From: Akkermansia muciniphila
GTDB lineage: Bacteria > Verrucomicrobiota > Verrucomicrobiia > Verrucomicrobiales > DEV007
DNA length: 64,000 bases
Direction: 5' to 3'
NCBI GenBank assembly: GCA_945883495.1
Contig: CAMCXS010000003.1
Location: 1 to 64,000, forward strand
A program made the translations under genes and the position numbers. The notes below the pieces were generated by a model. The model ran no database searches and was not told the DNA's origin. It saw only the letters and a program-made list of their open reading frames with translations. Shown here one piece after another: positions 1-10,659 of the stretch (positions are counted from its first letter, which is position 1; each line of letters starts with the position of its first letter).

Positions 1-269
1 CCCAAAAGAGTGACTGATTTGGCCCGCGCAGACTGTTGGCGCCCAAAAGAGTCACTGATTTGGCCCGCGCGGACTGTTGGCGCCCAAAAGAGTCACTGAT
101 TTGGCCCGCGCAGGCTGTTGGCGCCCAAAAGAGTGACTGATTTGGCCCGCGCAGACTGTTGGCGGCCAAAAGAGTGACTGATTTGGCCCGCGCAGACTGT
201 TGGCGCCCAAAAGAGTCACTGATTTGGCCCGCGCAGAGTGTTGGTGCCCAAAAGAGTCTCTGATTTGGC
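1..269. repeat. 41-bp direct tandem repeat array, about 6.5 copies
   Basis: Head-to-tail units start at 1, 42, 83, 124, 165, 206 and 247, giving an exact 41-bp period with only point differences between copies. There are no unique spacers, so it is not a CRISPR array. Each unit contains the imperfect dyad formed by GCCAAA or CCCAAA on the left and TTTGGC on the right. The first unit starts at base 1, so the array probably continues to the left of the window. It lies downstream of the cstA stop codon and no gene is visible in it. Confidence 0.93.
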
Positions 270-310
270 TCCCTTCGCCCTGCGCTTATTTATCCCCGCC
301 CGTTGGGCCT
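270..310. repeat. Partial REP-like element
   Basis: This stretch matches the 3' part of the two REP-like elements near 45.4 and 45.8 kb: a CTCCCT...CGCCCTG segment followed by CCCGTTGGGCCT. It can fold as nested hairpins (CCC-GTT-GGG inside CCCC...GGGG) and may act as the transcription terminator of cstA, which ends at 358. The upstream half of the element is missing, replaced by the 41-bp array. Confidence 0.6.
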
Positions 311-357
311 GCCGGGGACTGCGGCGCCTTTGGCAAACCCTTACCTAATTCGCCATT

Positions 358-2430
358 TCAAGCACCTTCGGCCAGCGGCACGTATGGGCTCTCCTTCAGC
401 ACCACCGGTTTGCTTCCGCGCAGCAGCTGGACCCATTCGAACACGCAACCCGCCACAATCACGGCCACCCCGGTCAAAAAGGCGGCGGTGACGGCGATAT
501 CGATCTGGTTGTTGAAGATGATCCGGTTCCATTCCGCGATTTGCTCCGGGCTGCCGCCAGCGGCGATCTTGGACCTGGTGGCTTCGATTAAACTGCCGAA
601 ACCGAGACGGGGATCCGCCGAAAAGATCTTCTGGAACCCGGCCGTAAACGTCACGATGACCAGCCAGGTGAGGGGCACCACCGTCACCGCGGCGAAGCGG
701 GCTCGCCCCATTTTGATAATGACCGTCGTGCCCAGGCAGAAGGCGATCACGGCGAGCAACTGGTTCGCGATTCCAAATAACGGCCAAAGCGTATTGATCC
801 CGCCCAACGGATCGATCACTCCTTGAATCAGGAAATATCCCCAGCCAGCGACCAAGAGAGCGCTTGCCAGGACGTTGGAAAACATCGACTGCGTTTGGCC
901 CAACGGCTTGTAGATCTGACCGAGGAAATCCTGGAGAATAAACCGCCCCACGCGCGTTCCGGCATCGATCGTCGTCAGAATAAACAACGCCTCAAACATA
1001 ATGGCGAAGTGGTACCAAAGCGCCATCATGCCATCGCCAAAGGCCCGGGCGAACATATGCGCCATGCCGACGGCAAAGGTCGGGGCCCCACCCGCGCGGC
1101 CGAACATGGTCTTTTCGTGGATCGTCTCCGCGAGGTGATTCATGCTGGCCTCGGTGACCGGAGGCTTATTCTTGAGAATCGGATCCGCCTGCATGGCCAC
1201 GTTCACCTTTTCGACGACTTGGGCGTTGGTGAGTCCCTTGTTCGCGGTGTTGATCGCGAAGTATTGGCCCGGCTCCAAGGCGCAGGCCGCGATCAGGGCC
1301 ATGAGAGCGACGAGCATTTCGGTGACCATCGCGCCGTAGCCGACGATGCGAATCGCCGATTCTCGTTCCAACATCTTCGGCGTGGTGCCGGAGGAAATCA
1401 GGGCGTGGAAGCCAGAGATCGCCCCGCAGGCGATGGTGATGAAGACGAAGGGAAAAACCGGTCCCGCGAAGACCAAGCCGGTGCCATCCACGAACTTGGT
1501 GACAGCAGGCATGTGCAACTGCGGCGCCACCAGGATCACCGCGACCGCCAAGACCACGACGGTGCCGAGCTTCATGAAGGTGCTCAAATAATCCCGAGGC
1601 GCGAGGAGCAACCACACGGGAAGCACGCTCGCGGCAAAACCGTAAATGATGATGCTCCAGGCCAGCCACTCTTTGCTGTGGAGGAAGAGGCCGTCGATCT
1701 TCCAATCGTCGAGGTATTGGCCCATCCAAACGCTGATGAGCAGCCCGGCCACTCCAAAGATGGTCACGGAGCGGACGTCAAATTTCCCGGACTTCAGCGC
1801 CAACCCCATGATGATCGCGAGCGGAATCGTCATCGCGATGGTGAACAAGCCCCACGGGCTGTCGGCTAAGGCGTTGACGACAACCAAGCCGAGGACCGCA
1901 AGAAGAATCGTCATGATCGCCAGCAGGCTGAGCATCGCCACCATGCCGATGATCGGGTTCACCTCTTCCCGCAGCATTTGCCCGATCGATTTCCCGCCGC
2001 GCCGGATCGAGGAAAACATGACCACGGCATCGTGCACCCCGCCGCCGAGCGTGGCGCCGATTAGAATCCAAAGCATCCCGGGCAAATAACCGAACTGCGC
2101 CGCGAGGACCGGCCCAACGAGCGGTCCCGGGCCCGCGATTGCGGCAAAGTGGTGGCCAAAAACCACCCATTTATGCGTCGGGACGTAATCCTTGCCGTCG
2201 TTCTCGGTGATCGCCGGGGTGGATCGCTTGTCGTCCAGCACCAGCACCTTGGCCACGAGCCAACTGCTGTAAAAGCGATACGCCACCGCAAACGTGCAGA
2301 AACCGGCGATCACCAGCCACAAGGCATTGATGTGTTCTCCCCGATGTAGGGCGGAGACGGCCACGGCGATGGCGCCCAAAGCGGAAATCGCCCCCCAAAC
2401 CAGGATGCGACGAAGGTTCAAACTCGGCAT
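358..2430 (-). CDS. cstA: Carbon starvation protein A (CstA family membrane transporter)
   Basis: A 690-aa polytopic inner-membrane protein of the CstA family. In enterobacteria members import pyruvate (BtsT, CstA) or peptides during starvation. The family signature is clear about 90 residues from the start: a PTHKWVVFGHHFAAIAGPGP stretch, then GPVLAAQFGYLPG and GGGVHDAVVMF. Length is close to the E. coli protein (about 700 aa). The frame is open up to 2499, but I chose the ATG at 2430 because the preceding 23 residues are not membrane-like and the first helix follows at once (RRILVWGAISALG). No convincing ribosome binding site is visible. It lies 99 bp downstream of ccoI on the same strand, so it may be cotranscribed with the oxidase operon or have its own promoter. 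The substrate cannot be told from sequence alone. Confidence 0.93.
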   Translation of the reverse strand: MPSLNLRRILVWGAISALGAIAVAVSALHRGEHINALWLVIAGFCTFAVAYRFYSSWLVAKVLVLDDKRSTPAITENDGKDYVPTHKWVVFGHHFAAIAGPGPLVGPVLAAQFGYLPGMLWILIGATLGGGVHDAVVMFSSIRRGGKSIGQMLREEVNPIIGMVAMLSLLAIMTILLAVLGLVVVNALADSPWGLFTIAMTIPLAIIMGLALKSGKFDVRSVTIFGVAGLLISVWMGQYLDDWKIDGLFLHSKEWLAWSIIIYGFAASVLPVWLLLAPRDYLSTFMKLGTVVVLAVAVILVAPQLHMPAVTKFVDGTGLVFAGPVFPFVFITIACGAISGFHALISSGTTPKMLERESAIRIVGYGAMVTEMLVALMALIAACALEPGQYFAINTANKGLTNAQVVEKVNVAMQADPILKNKPPVTEASMNHLAETIHEKTMFGRAGGAPTFAVGMAHMFARAFGDGMMALWYHFAIMFEALFILTTIDAGTRVGRFILQDFLGQIYKPLGQTQSMFSNVLASALLVAGWGYFLIQGVIDPLGGINTLWPLFGIANQLLAVIAFCLGTTVIIKMGRARFAAVTVVPLTWLVIVTFTAGFQKIFSADPRLGFGSLIEATRSKIAAGGSPEQIAEWNRIIFNNQIDIAVTAAFLTGVAVIVAGCVFEWVQLLRGSKPVVLKESPYVPLAEGA

Positions 2431-2529
2431 CCGGCGAGAGTAGAGGGGGCAGGTGGGGAGATCAAGCCGCGATTGATTCATCGCAGAGGCCAGATCCAAG
2501 GAACCGCTGGTGGGGACAACCGGACTGAT

Positions 2530-5004
<2,475 letters not shown>

Positions 5005-5008
5005 GATC

Positions 5009-5665
5009 TCAGGGGGCGGGGACGAAGCTGCAACACGCGCCGTGATCTCCGCTACCGGCGTGGACGCGCCAGAGCACCAAACCGACGGTCACCAACATCA
5101 AACTCGCGTGGAGAAACCGGCCGATCGGGCGATGCAGGGCGAAGCGTTGCAGCCGGCCCCATTGCTGTTGGGCAAAGTAGAGGAGGGGAACGGTGCCCAG
5201 GGCAAAAGAGAGAGCCAATGCCGCGCCGCGGACGGGACTTCCCGAGATCGCACAGACCGCGAACATGAGATAGAGGGCGCCGCACGGCAGACCCGCCGTG
5301 AGCAGGCCGATGAGCAGCGGTCCGTGCTGCCCCCCAAAGCGGCCCGGCAATGCGCGTTCTCCTCCACGGCTCAGAAGGAAGACGGCGGCGATGACAAGCG
5401 CGGCGCCGAGCCAGATGACCCAGGGCCCGCCGCGAAAGGAGAGCAAGGTGGCGCCAAAAGCTCCCGCGAGCCCACCCGTGACGGTGTAGGAAAGCATACG
5501 GCCCGCCTGATACCAAACCGCTGGCGCTTGGGAGGAGGCACAGCCGCCCCGGACCCGGCAAGCGGCGCAGGCCAAGGGACCGCACATGGCCGCGCAGTGG
5601 ACGCTGGCCAGCAGACCGGCGACAAAGGCACCAGCCAGCGTGGTGGGCAGTTCCGTGGTGATCAT
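5009..5665 (-). CDS. SafE/TauE-family membrane protein of the cbb3 assembly operon
   Basis: A 218-aa membrane protein of the sulfite exporter TauE/SafE and DsbD-like transmembrane family (UreH-like). The diagnostic N-terminal segment GLLASVHCAAMCGP is present, followed by roughly six hydrophobic helices and a second conserved GLLTAGLPCGALY motif. Members in cbb3 clusters (often called CcoH or SafE-like) are thought to help deliver copper or other cofactors to the oxidase; that role is inferred here from context. The ATG at 5665 sits 4 bp after the stop of the 51-aa gene, with AGGAA directly upstream. It ends 4 bp before ccoI, implying translational coupling. The Cys-rich loop after the first helix (two Cys near CAAC and one in GGC) could bind metal. 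Confidence 0.85.
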   Translation of the reverse strand: MITTELPTTLAGAFVAGLLASVHCAAMCGPLACAACRVRGGCASSQAPAVWYQAGRMLSYTVTGGLAGAFGATLLSFRGGPWVIWLGAALVIAAVFLLSRGGERALPGRFGGQHGPLLIGLLTAGLPCGALYLMFAVCAISGSPVRGAALALSFALGTVPLLYFAQQQWGRLQRFALHRPIGRFLHASLMLVTVGLVLWRVHAGSGDHGACCSFVPAP

Positions 5666-5669
5666 TTCC

Positions 5670-5825
5670 TCAGTGGGCGGGAGCAGAGTGCCCAGGAGCG
5701 CGGGGAACGGTTGGTGGGGCGTTATCGACCGCCATCCGAATAAACCAAACCCAGAGCAGGATGAAAAAGACGAAGAAGAGGACGATCCAGATCCAAGGGT
5801 GTTTGGCGAAGAAGCGATCGATCAT
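5670..5825 (-). CDS. Unrecognised 51-aa single-span membrane protein in the cco operon
   Basis: A short reading frame found by translating the gap between ccoG and the SafE/TauE gene. It begins MIDRFFAKHPW, has one strongly hydrophobic, Trp/Phe-rich helix (about residues 11-30), then a Pro/His-rich tail ending GHSAPAH. Its ATG overlaps the ccoG stop codon in an ATGA arrangement, and its TGA is followed after 4 bp by the next ATG. This packing is strong evidence of translation. It does not resemble CcoS, which carries a conserved acidic motif after its helix, and is too short for canonical FixH/CcoH (about 150 aa). Its His-containing tail could bind copper, but that is speculation. It may be a reduced CcoH analogue or an unnamed assembly factor. 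Confidence 0.8.
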   Translation of the reverse strand: MIDRFFAKHPWIWIVLFFVFFILLWVWFIRMAVDNAPPTVPRAPGHSAPAH

Positions 5826-7252
5826 GGCTTGCCGGTGGTTGCGGCTGAAGGTTGCATGAGGCGCGGGTGCGGACCAGCGAACGCCCCGGCGGTGCGGGTC
5901 AGTTCCTTGCCGTCCTCGCCTTCGATGATGACGCGAAAATCGAAGGTGCCACGGTAGTTGGCGATCGGCACTTCAATGGGGACGGTGAAGAGGTCCTCGC
6001 CCAACGGCGGAAGTTCTTGGATGGCTTCGGCAGCGGCGATCTGACTGCCTTCCGGGCCTCCGGCGAGACGCAGGTGGAACTTCGTAGGCTCGTTGCGCTT
6101 GCTGACCAGGCGGAGGCGGAAGTGATTGCGCACGGTGGTCTCGGTCAGGAAGAACGGTTGCCCCGGCATCCGCACCAGATTGGCTCGAACCGGCTTGACC
6201 GAGAGCAACGAGATCGTGAGCGCGATCATTCCGAGGGCCAACAGGCCAGAATAGAGAATCGTCCGGCCGCGAACCCAACGGGTGGACTTGCCCTCCAGCC
6301 CGCGGTTGGAGCTGTAACGGATCAAGCCCTTGGGACGCTTGAGCTTGGCCATGATGTCGTCACAGGCATCAATGCACGCGGCGCAACCGATGCACTCGAT
6401 TTGGAGTCCGTTGCGGATATCGATGCCGGTGGGACAAACCTGGATACAACGATGGCAATCGACGCAGGCACCGGCGGTGGGATCGTTGGCTTTGCCGCGA
6501 GGCTCTCCGCGCTTGGCGTCATAGCCAATCACGAGGGTGTCTTCGTCGGTCAAGACGCTTTGAAAGCGGCCATACGGGCACAGAATGATGCAGAACTGCT
6601 CCCGGAACCAACCGAATCCAAAATAGAGGACCGCCGTGATAAAGCTGACGACGCCGAAGGATTTTACGTGATCCAACGGGCTGTCGTGCATCATGCCGTA
6701 TAGCTGCTCCACGGAGACAAAATAGCTCAGGAAGATATGAGCGATGACGGCGGAGACAGCCAGGAACGCGGCGTGTTTGATGGCCCGGCGCGTGAACTTC
6801 GCGGGAGACATTGGCGCGGCATCGAGACGGCGGCGAGCGGCGGCGTCTCCCTCCAGCCATCGTTCAATCCGGCGGTAAACGTGCTCCAGGAACACAGTGT
6901 AGGGACAAGTCCAGCCGCACCAAATGCGCCCAAAAAGCGCCGTGACATAGAACAAGGAAAACGCCAAGCCGGTGATGACAAAGAAGAGCAGCCAGACCTC
7001 TTGAACGGCAAAGGTGACACCGAAGAAATGAAAACGCTGCTGCCCCAAATCGAGAAACACGGCGGGATGGCCGTTGATCGGGATCCACGGCAGGAGCGCG
7101 TAGACCGCCAAAAGGAGAATGCCGACGAGCCTCCGCAACAGAGTGAACTTGCCTCGCGCGTCCGCCGGGTGGAGGAAATAACGCGAGCCGTCCTCGTTGA
7201 TCGTGGTGACCGAATCAAGAGTGGGTTCTTTGAGTGGGGCAGGGCGGTTCAC
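5822..7252 (-). CDS. ccoG: cbb3 oxidase accessory protein CcoG (polyferredoxin)
   Basis: A 476-aa membrane iron-sulfur protein of the CcoG/RdxA/FixG family, reported to act as a cupric reductase in cbb3 maturation. The N-terminal half has membrane helices and the conserved GRIWCGWTCPYTVF segment at 108-121. Two 4Fe-4S motifs follow: C263-X2-C266-X2-C269-X3-C273 and C287-X2-C290-X2-C293-X3-C297. The C-terminal part is an Ig-like FixG domain. The ATG at 7252 overlaps the ccoP stop codon by 4 bp, and its own stop overlaps the 51-aa gene. Length and motif order are normal for the family. Confidence 0.96.
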   Translation of the reverse strand: MNRPAPLKEPTLDSVTTINEDGSRYFLHPADARGKFTLLRRLVGILLLAVYALLPWIPINGHPAVFLDLGQQRFHFFGVTFAVQEVWLLFFVITGLAFSLFYVTALFGRIWCGWTCPYTVFLEHVYRRIERWLEGDAAARRRLDAAPMSPAKFTRRAIKHAAFLAVSAVIAHIFLSYFVSVEQLYGMMHDSPLDHVKSFGVVSFITAVLYFGFGWFREQFCIILCPYGRFQSVLTDEDTLVIGYDAKRGEPRGKANDPTAGACVDCHRCIQVCPTGIDIRNGLQIECIGCAACIDACDDIMAKLKRPKGLIRYSSNRGLEGKSTRWVRGRTILYSGLLALGMIALTISLLSVKPVRANLVRMPGQPFFLTETTVRNHFRLRLVSKRNEPTKFHLRLAGGPEGSQIAAAEAIQELPPLGEDLFTVPIEVPIANYRGTFDFRVIIEGEDGKELTRTAGAFAGPHPRLMQPSAATTGKP

Positions 7253-7833
7253 TGTGGTTTGGCTTGGAGATGGTGGCTCAGGATGAACGCGGCGACGGAG
7301 GCGACTTTCTCGGGGCCGAGGACGGGGCCTTGGGCGGGCATGGGGATTTCCCCTTTGGCCGCCAAATCAGCGGGCGAGGGGGATCCGTCGAAAATCATCT
7401 TGTAGATATCCGTCGGCTTTGCGCCGTAGCGCCATTCGGCGTCGGCCAGAGAGGCTCCAATATAGAGTGGAGCTTCCGTTTTGCCGCCCCGATTGGGACC
7501 ATGACAAGGCAGGCAGGTTTGCTGGTAGATCTTCTGACCCTCCGCGACCACGGCTTGATCAGTGGCAAGTTTGCCCAACGTTGTGTCGTTGAGCATCGCC
7601 GTCATCGCCTTCATGCGGTCGTCGCGAATCTTAGCCACTACTGGATCCAATCGTTGCGCATCGCTCGGGACGACGCGGAACTGGAAATGGATGATCCAGT
7701 GCACCACGAAGAAGACGATGGCGATATAGAGGGTGAAGAGCCACCAGTTCGGCAGCTTTTGATCATACTCCTCGATCCCGTCAAAGACGTGGGGCCGCAA
7801 TTCCGGTTTGTGATCCTCTGGCTTTTTGCTCAT
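7249..7833 (-). CDS. ccoP: cbb3 oxidase subunit CcoP, mono-haem form
   Basis: A 194-aa membrane-anchored cytochrome c subunit that passes electrons to the CcoNO core. Residues 14-30 carry the FixP N-terminal signature (HVFDGIEEYDQKLPNWW), followed by one membrane helix at about 31-50. Only one haem c site is present, CLPCH at 107-111, with a likely distal Met165 in PMPAQGP. Classical CcoP has two such domains and about 300 aa, so this is a shortened subunit with a single cytochrome domain. It starts 4 bp after the CcoQ-like stop and overlaps ccoG by 4 bp. No frameshift or second CxxCH is visible nearby, so the short form appears genuine. Confidence 0.93.
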   Translation of the reverse strand: MSKKPEDHKPELRPHVFDGIEEYDQKLPNWWLFTLYIAIVFFVVHWIIHFQFRVVPSDAQRLDPVVAKIRDDRMKAMTAMLNDTTLGKLATDQAVVAEGQKIYQQTCLPCHGPNRGGKTEAPLYIGASLADAEWRYGAKPTDIYKMIFDGSPSPADLAAKGEIPMPAQGPVLGPEKVASVAAFILSHHLQAKPQ

Positions 7834-7837
7834 GGCG

Positions 7838-8017
7838 TTACGGGCGAGTTCTGGGCGTGTCGTCGTTCTCTAACGGGAGGTTGGACATGGCGTCGGCCTT
7901 CGTGCGTTGCATGCGCAGGGCGCGGACGAAGAAGTAGACAAAAACAGTGAAGGTGAGGGCGAACGCGACCATCGGAATGATCGTGTGCCAGTGTTCATAT
8001 TGGACTCGGGAGAACAT
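7838..8017 (-). CDS. ccoQ: Small CcoQ-like membrane protein
   Basis: A 59-aa frame in the gap between ccoNO and ccoP. It starts MFSRVQYEHWHTIIPMV, has one membrane helix (about residues 13-31) ending in YFFVRALRM, and a short polar tail. Size, topology and position between CcoO and CcoP are those of CcoQ (FixQ), the small subunit that stabilises the cbb3 complex. Sequence similarity of CcoQ proteins is weak, so the symbol rests mainly on position. The ATG lies 3 bp after the ccoNO stop, and its TAA is 4 bp before the ccoP ATG. Confidence 0.78.
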   Translation of the reverse strand: MFSRVQYEHWHTIIPMVAFALTFTVFVYFFVRALRMQRTKADAMSNLPLENDDTPRTRP

Positions 8018-8020
8018 GCG

Positions 8021-10330
8021 TCAGGGCGCGGTTGCTGAAGCGGTGGTCTTCGGGGTTTCGTAGCTGCCGAGCGATTGCAGATAGGCAATCAGCGCGATGA
8101 TCTTAGTGTCGGGCTGCACGTTCGGATCCGTGGACTTGAGTTCCGTGGCGATCTTGACGCCTTGCTCCAGGGCATGCTGCTCGATTTCGTCGCGCGTCAT
8201 CGTGGGGAACGGGACGCCGAGATTGACAAGGGTGCGGACCTTGGCGGGAAGCGCCTTGATATCCGTCTTTTGATCGAAAAGCCAAGGATAGGCCGGCATA
8301 TTGGAACCTGGGGACGTGACCCGTGGATCGAGCATATGCTGATAGTGCCACGAGCTGGGGCGTCGATTGTTGCCTTCACGAGCAAGATCGGGGCCCGTGC
8401 GCTTGGAACCCCATTGGAAGGGGTGATCGTAGATGGATTCTCCAAGGCGTGAATAGTCGCCATAGCGGAGAACGTCCGGCAGAATCATGCGGATCATTTG
8501 GGAGTGGCAATTGTAGCAGCCTTCGCTGACGTAGATATCACGCCCGGCGAGTTCCAGAGGGGTGTAGAGCTTCTGCAGTCGATCCTCGATATTCTCCGCG
8601 CGATTGACCGTAACCGTAGGGATGATCTGGATCGCGCCGCCGATAGCCACGGAGATCAGGGCGAGGAAGGTGAAGGAAACCCAATGCTCGCTGAGGTGGT
8701 CATACCAGGTGATCCAATGTTCCTTGTGTTGCTGGAAACGAACGATCGACATGACGGAGATGACTCCGACCATCGCGAAGGAGACCCAATCCGTGACGGG
8801 ACCGCCCATGAGCCACAGGCAAACGAAGAGGACCAGGCCGAGCATGGCCACGCTCGGTTCGGCGAAGACCATTTCTCCCACGGTGGAGCGCTTCGCGGGT
8901 TGATGGACGACCACTTCTTGGGTGACCGTTGCGGGAGAACCGGAGGCGATGGTTTTCCAGACGTTCACCACGAGGATGAGGAATCCGATGAGATACAGCG
9001 TGCCGCCAAAAGCGCGGAAGAGCATAAGGGCGCGGACGCCAGTCAAGGTTTCGACGAACTCTGGATAGCGAACTGCGGTGCCAGTATCGTCAAGCGCGTT
9101 GAGCATCAGACCTTGGCGAATGCCCGAGGCCCACATGGCGCCGACATAGAGAAGAATACCCACGAAACCGAGCCAGAAGTGGAGGTTCGCAAGCTTGACG
9201 GAAGCCAGCTTGGTGTTCCAGAGGCGGGGAACGAGCCAGTAGAACATCCCGGCGGCCATAAATCCGTTCCAGCCGAGCGTGCCGCTGTGCACGTGACCGA
9301 TGGTCCAGTCGGAATAGTGGGAGAGATAATTGACGGCGCGGATGGAAAGGAGCGGTCCCTCAAAGGTGGACATGCCGTAAAACGTCACACCGGCGGCGAA
9401 GAACTTGATCACGGGATCGGTGACGAGCTTGTTCCAGGCGCCACGCAAGGTGAGCAGGCCGTTGAGCATGCCACCCCAGGAAGGCGCCCAAAGCATCAAG
9501 CTGAAGCCCATGCCCAATGTTTGCAGCCAATGTGGAAGAGCGGTGTTGAGAAGATGGTGCGGGCCAGCCCAAATATAAATGAAGACGAGAGACCAGAAGT
9601 GAACCACGGAGAGCCGGTAAGAATAGACCGGTCGTCCGGCCGCCTTGGGCAGGAAGTAATACATGATCCCGAGGATCGGCGTGGTGAGGAAGAAGGCGAC
9701 GGCGTTGTGGCCGTACCACCACTGCACGAGCGCGTCTTGGACGCCACCGAAGAGCGTGTAGCTATGCGTCCAACTGGTGGGCAGCGAGAGGTGGTTGACG
9801 ATATACAACATCGCCACCGTGATGATCGTAGCGATATAGAACCAGATGGCCACGTAGAGTGAAGGCTCGTTCCGCTTGGCCAGGGTCCAGAAGAAGTTGA
9901 TGGCGAAGACCACCCAAATCGCGGCCACGGCGATGTTGATGGGCCAGATCAGTTCCGCGTATTCCTTGCCCCGGGTCAGTCCGAGCGGGAGAGTCACGGC
10001 GGCGGCGACGATGATCAACTGCCAGCCCCAGAAGTGAACCTTGGAAAGGAGATCCGACGCAGTGCGGCATTTGCAGAGACGCTGCGTAGAATAATAGATC
10101 CCCGCGAACATCATGTTCCCCACGAACGCGAAGATCGCCGCATTGGTGTGCAGCGGGCGCAAGCGGCCAAACGTGAGCCAGGGAAGATCAAAGTTGAGCT
10201 TCCAGTAGTTCAACTGGTATGCGATGAAAACCCCGGCGAGCATCCCAATCACGCCCCAGAAGATGGAGGCGATGGTGAACCAGCGGACCGTGCGGTCGTC
10301 GTAGGTGATGGTGGTCTTCGTTTCGTTCAT
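8021..10330 (-). CDS. ccoNO: cbb3 cytochrome c oxidase, fused catalytic (CcoN) and mono-haem (CcoO) subunits
   Basis: A 769-aa fusion. The first two thirds is CcoN, the haem-copper catalytic subunit reducing O2: PLHTNAAIFAF with a low-spin haem His, WWYGHNAVAFF, AGPHHLLNTALPHW with the CuB histidines, and GHVHSGTLGW. The last third is CcoO: a membrane anchor followed by the haem c motif CYNCH at 605-609 and RTGPDLAREG. Such N-O fusions are known in Bacteroidota and Verrucomicrobiota. The frame is open to 10660, but I chose the ATG at 10330 (MNETKTTITYDD) because CcoN homology begins there and it overlaps the stop of the upstream small gene as ATGA. It is the core gene of the operon. Confidence 0.97.
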   Translation of the reverse strand: MNETKTTITYDDRTVRWFTIASIFWGVIGMLAGVFIAYQLNYWKLNFDLPWLTFGRLRPLHTNAAIFAFVGNMMFAGIYYSTQRLCKCRTASDLLSKVHFWGWQLIIVAAAVTLPLGLTRGKEYAELIWPINIAVAAIWVVFAINFFWTLAKRNEPSLYVAIWFYIATIITVAMLYIVNHLSLPTSWTHSYTLFGGVQDALVQWWYGHNAVAFFLTTPILGIMYYFLPKAAGRPVYSYRLSVVHFWSLVFIYIWAGPHHLLNTALPHWLQTLGMGFSLMLWAPSWGGMLNGLLTLRGAWNKLVTDPVIKFFAAGVTFYGMSTFEGPLLSIRAVNYLSHYSDWTIGHVHSGTLGWNGFMAAGMFYWLVPRLWNTKLASVKLANLHFWLGFVGILLYVGAMWASGIRQGLMLNALDDTGTAVRYPEFVETLTGVRALMLFRAFGGTLYLIGFLILVVNVWKTIASGSPATVTQEVVVHQPAKRSTVGEMVFAEPSVAMLGLVLFVCLWLMGGPVTDWVSFAMVGVISVMSIVRFQQHKEHWITWYDHLSEHWVSFTFLALISVAIGGAIQIIPTVTVNRAENIEDRLQKLYTPLELAGRDIYVSEGCYNCHSQMIRMILPDVLRYGDYSRLGESIYDHPFQWGSKRTGPDLAREGNNRRPSSWHYQHMLDPRVTSPGSNMPAYPWLFDQKTDIKALPAKVRTLVNLGVPFPTMTRDEIEQHALEQGVKIATELKSTDPNVQPDTKIIALIAYLQSLGSYETPKTTASATAP

Positions 10331-10485
10331 TTCGTCGGCGTGTTGCAGGTGTCGTCCGCCAAAGGCAGCAAGCTTTGCTGCTCCATGCCGCGGGCCGGGG
10401 CCTTCACCAGCGTGTGGACGAAGGCGACCGTGAAGCCAGCGGCCAGGATGACGCTGAGGAAGATCGTGAGGACCAGAATTGCCAT
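10327..10485 (-). CDS. Small CcoS-like membrane protein preceding ccoNO
   Basis: A 52-aa frame starting MAILVLTIFLSVILAAG: one N-terminal helix (residues 2-25), then a short soluble tail containing LPLADD. It is the first gene of the cco operon, and its TGA overlaps the ccoNO ATG. CcoS proteins, needed for cofactor insertion into CcoN, are of this size and topology with an acidic motif after the helix. The LADD tail is only a loose match, so CcoS is a suggestion. The tight coupling argues that it is translated and made in proportion to the catalytic subunit. Confidence 0.72.
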   Translation of the reverse strand: MAILVLTIFLSVILAAGFTVAFVHTLVKAPARGMEQQSLLPLADDTCNTPTK

Positions 10486-10659
10486 GCACGGAAAGTGGAG
10501 GCTTCGGCGGATTCCACTCCGCGAGGGTTGCGCAACACCGCGCGGATGTTGGTGCCAGGGGAAAGAAGCGCAATTCGTGCATCGTGAATGGGGGTTCGTC
10601 CCGCACTGGACAATCCCCGGCCCTGGCGCGAGACTCCGCGCTCCGCCCCTGTCCTACCA
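10486..10659. promoter_or_regulatory. Divergent intergenic region between the cco operon and the ABC exporter gene
   Basis: A 174-bp gap that must hold promoters for both directions. The only structure I see is an inverted repeat AGTGGA/TCCACT at 10494-10499 and 10513-10518, just upstream of the first cco gene. No FNR-type TTGAT-N4-ATCAA site and no clear -35/-10 pair is visible. Confidence 0.35.

Noticed and set aside
1-269. CRISPR array
   Set aside because: Units are contiguous at 41 bp with no unique spacers and no cas genes.
823-1869. Long plus-strand open frame opposite cstA
   Set aside because: It is antisense to a clear CstA gene, rich in His, Arg and Gln, and has no recognisable family; it is a GC-driven shadow.
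2405-2425. tRNA-like GGTTCAAAC box
   Set aside because: It falls inside the cstA start region and no cloverleaf can be drawn; a similar match near 51149 lies inside the cysteine desulfurase gene.
8498-9862. 454-codon plus-strand frame opposite ccoNO
   Set aside because: Antisense to the conserved oxidase gene, with Asp/Glu/Gly-rich composition and no domain.
10486-10659. FNR or ANR site before the cco operon
   Set aside because: No TTGAT-N4-ATCAA or near match is visible in the gap.
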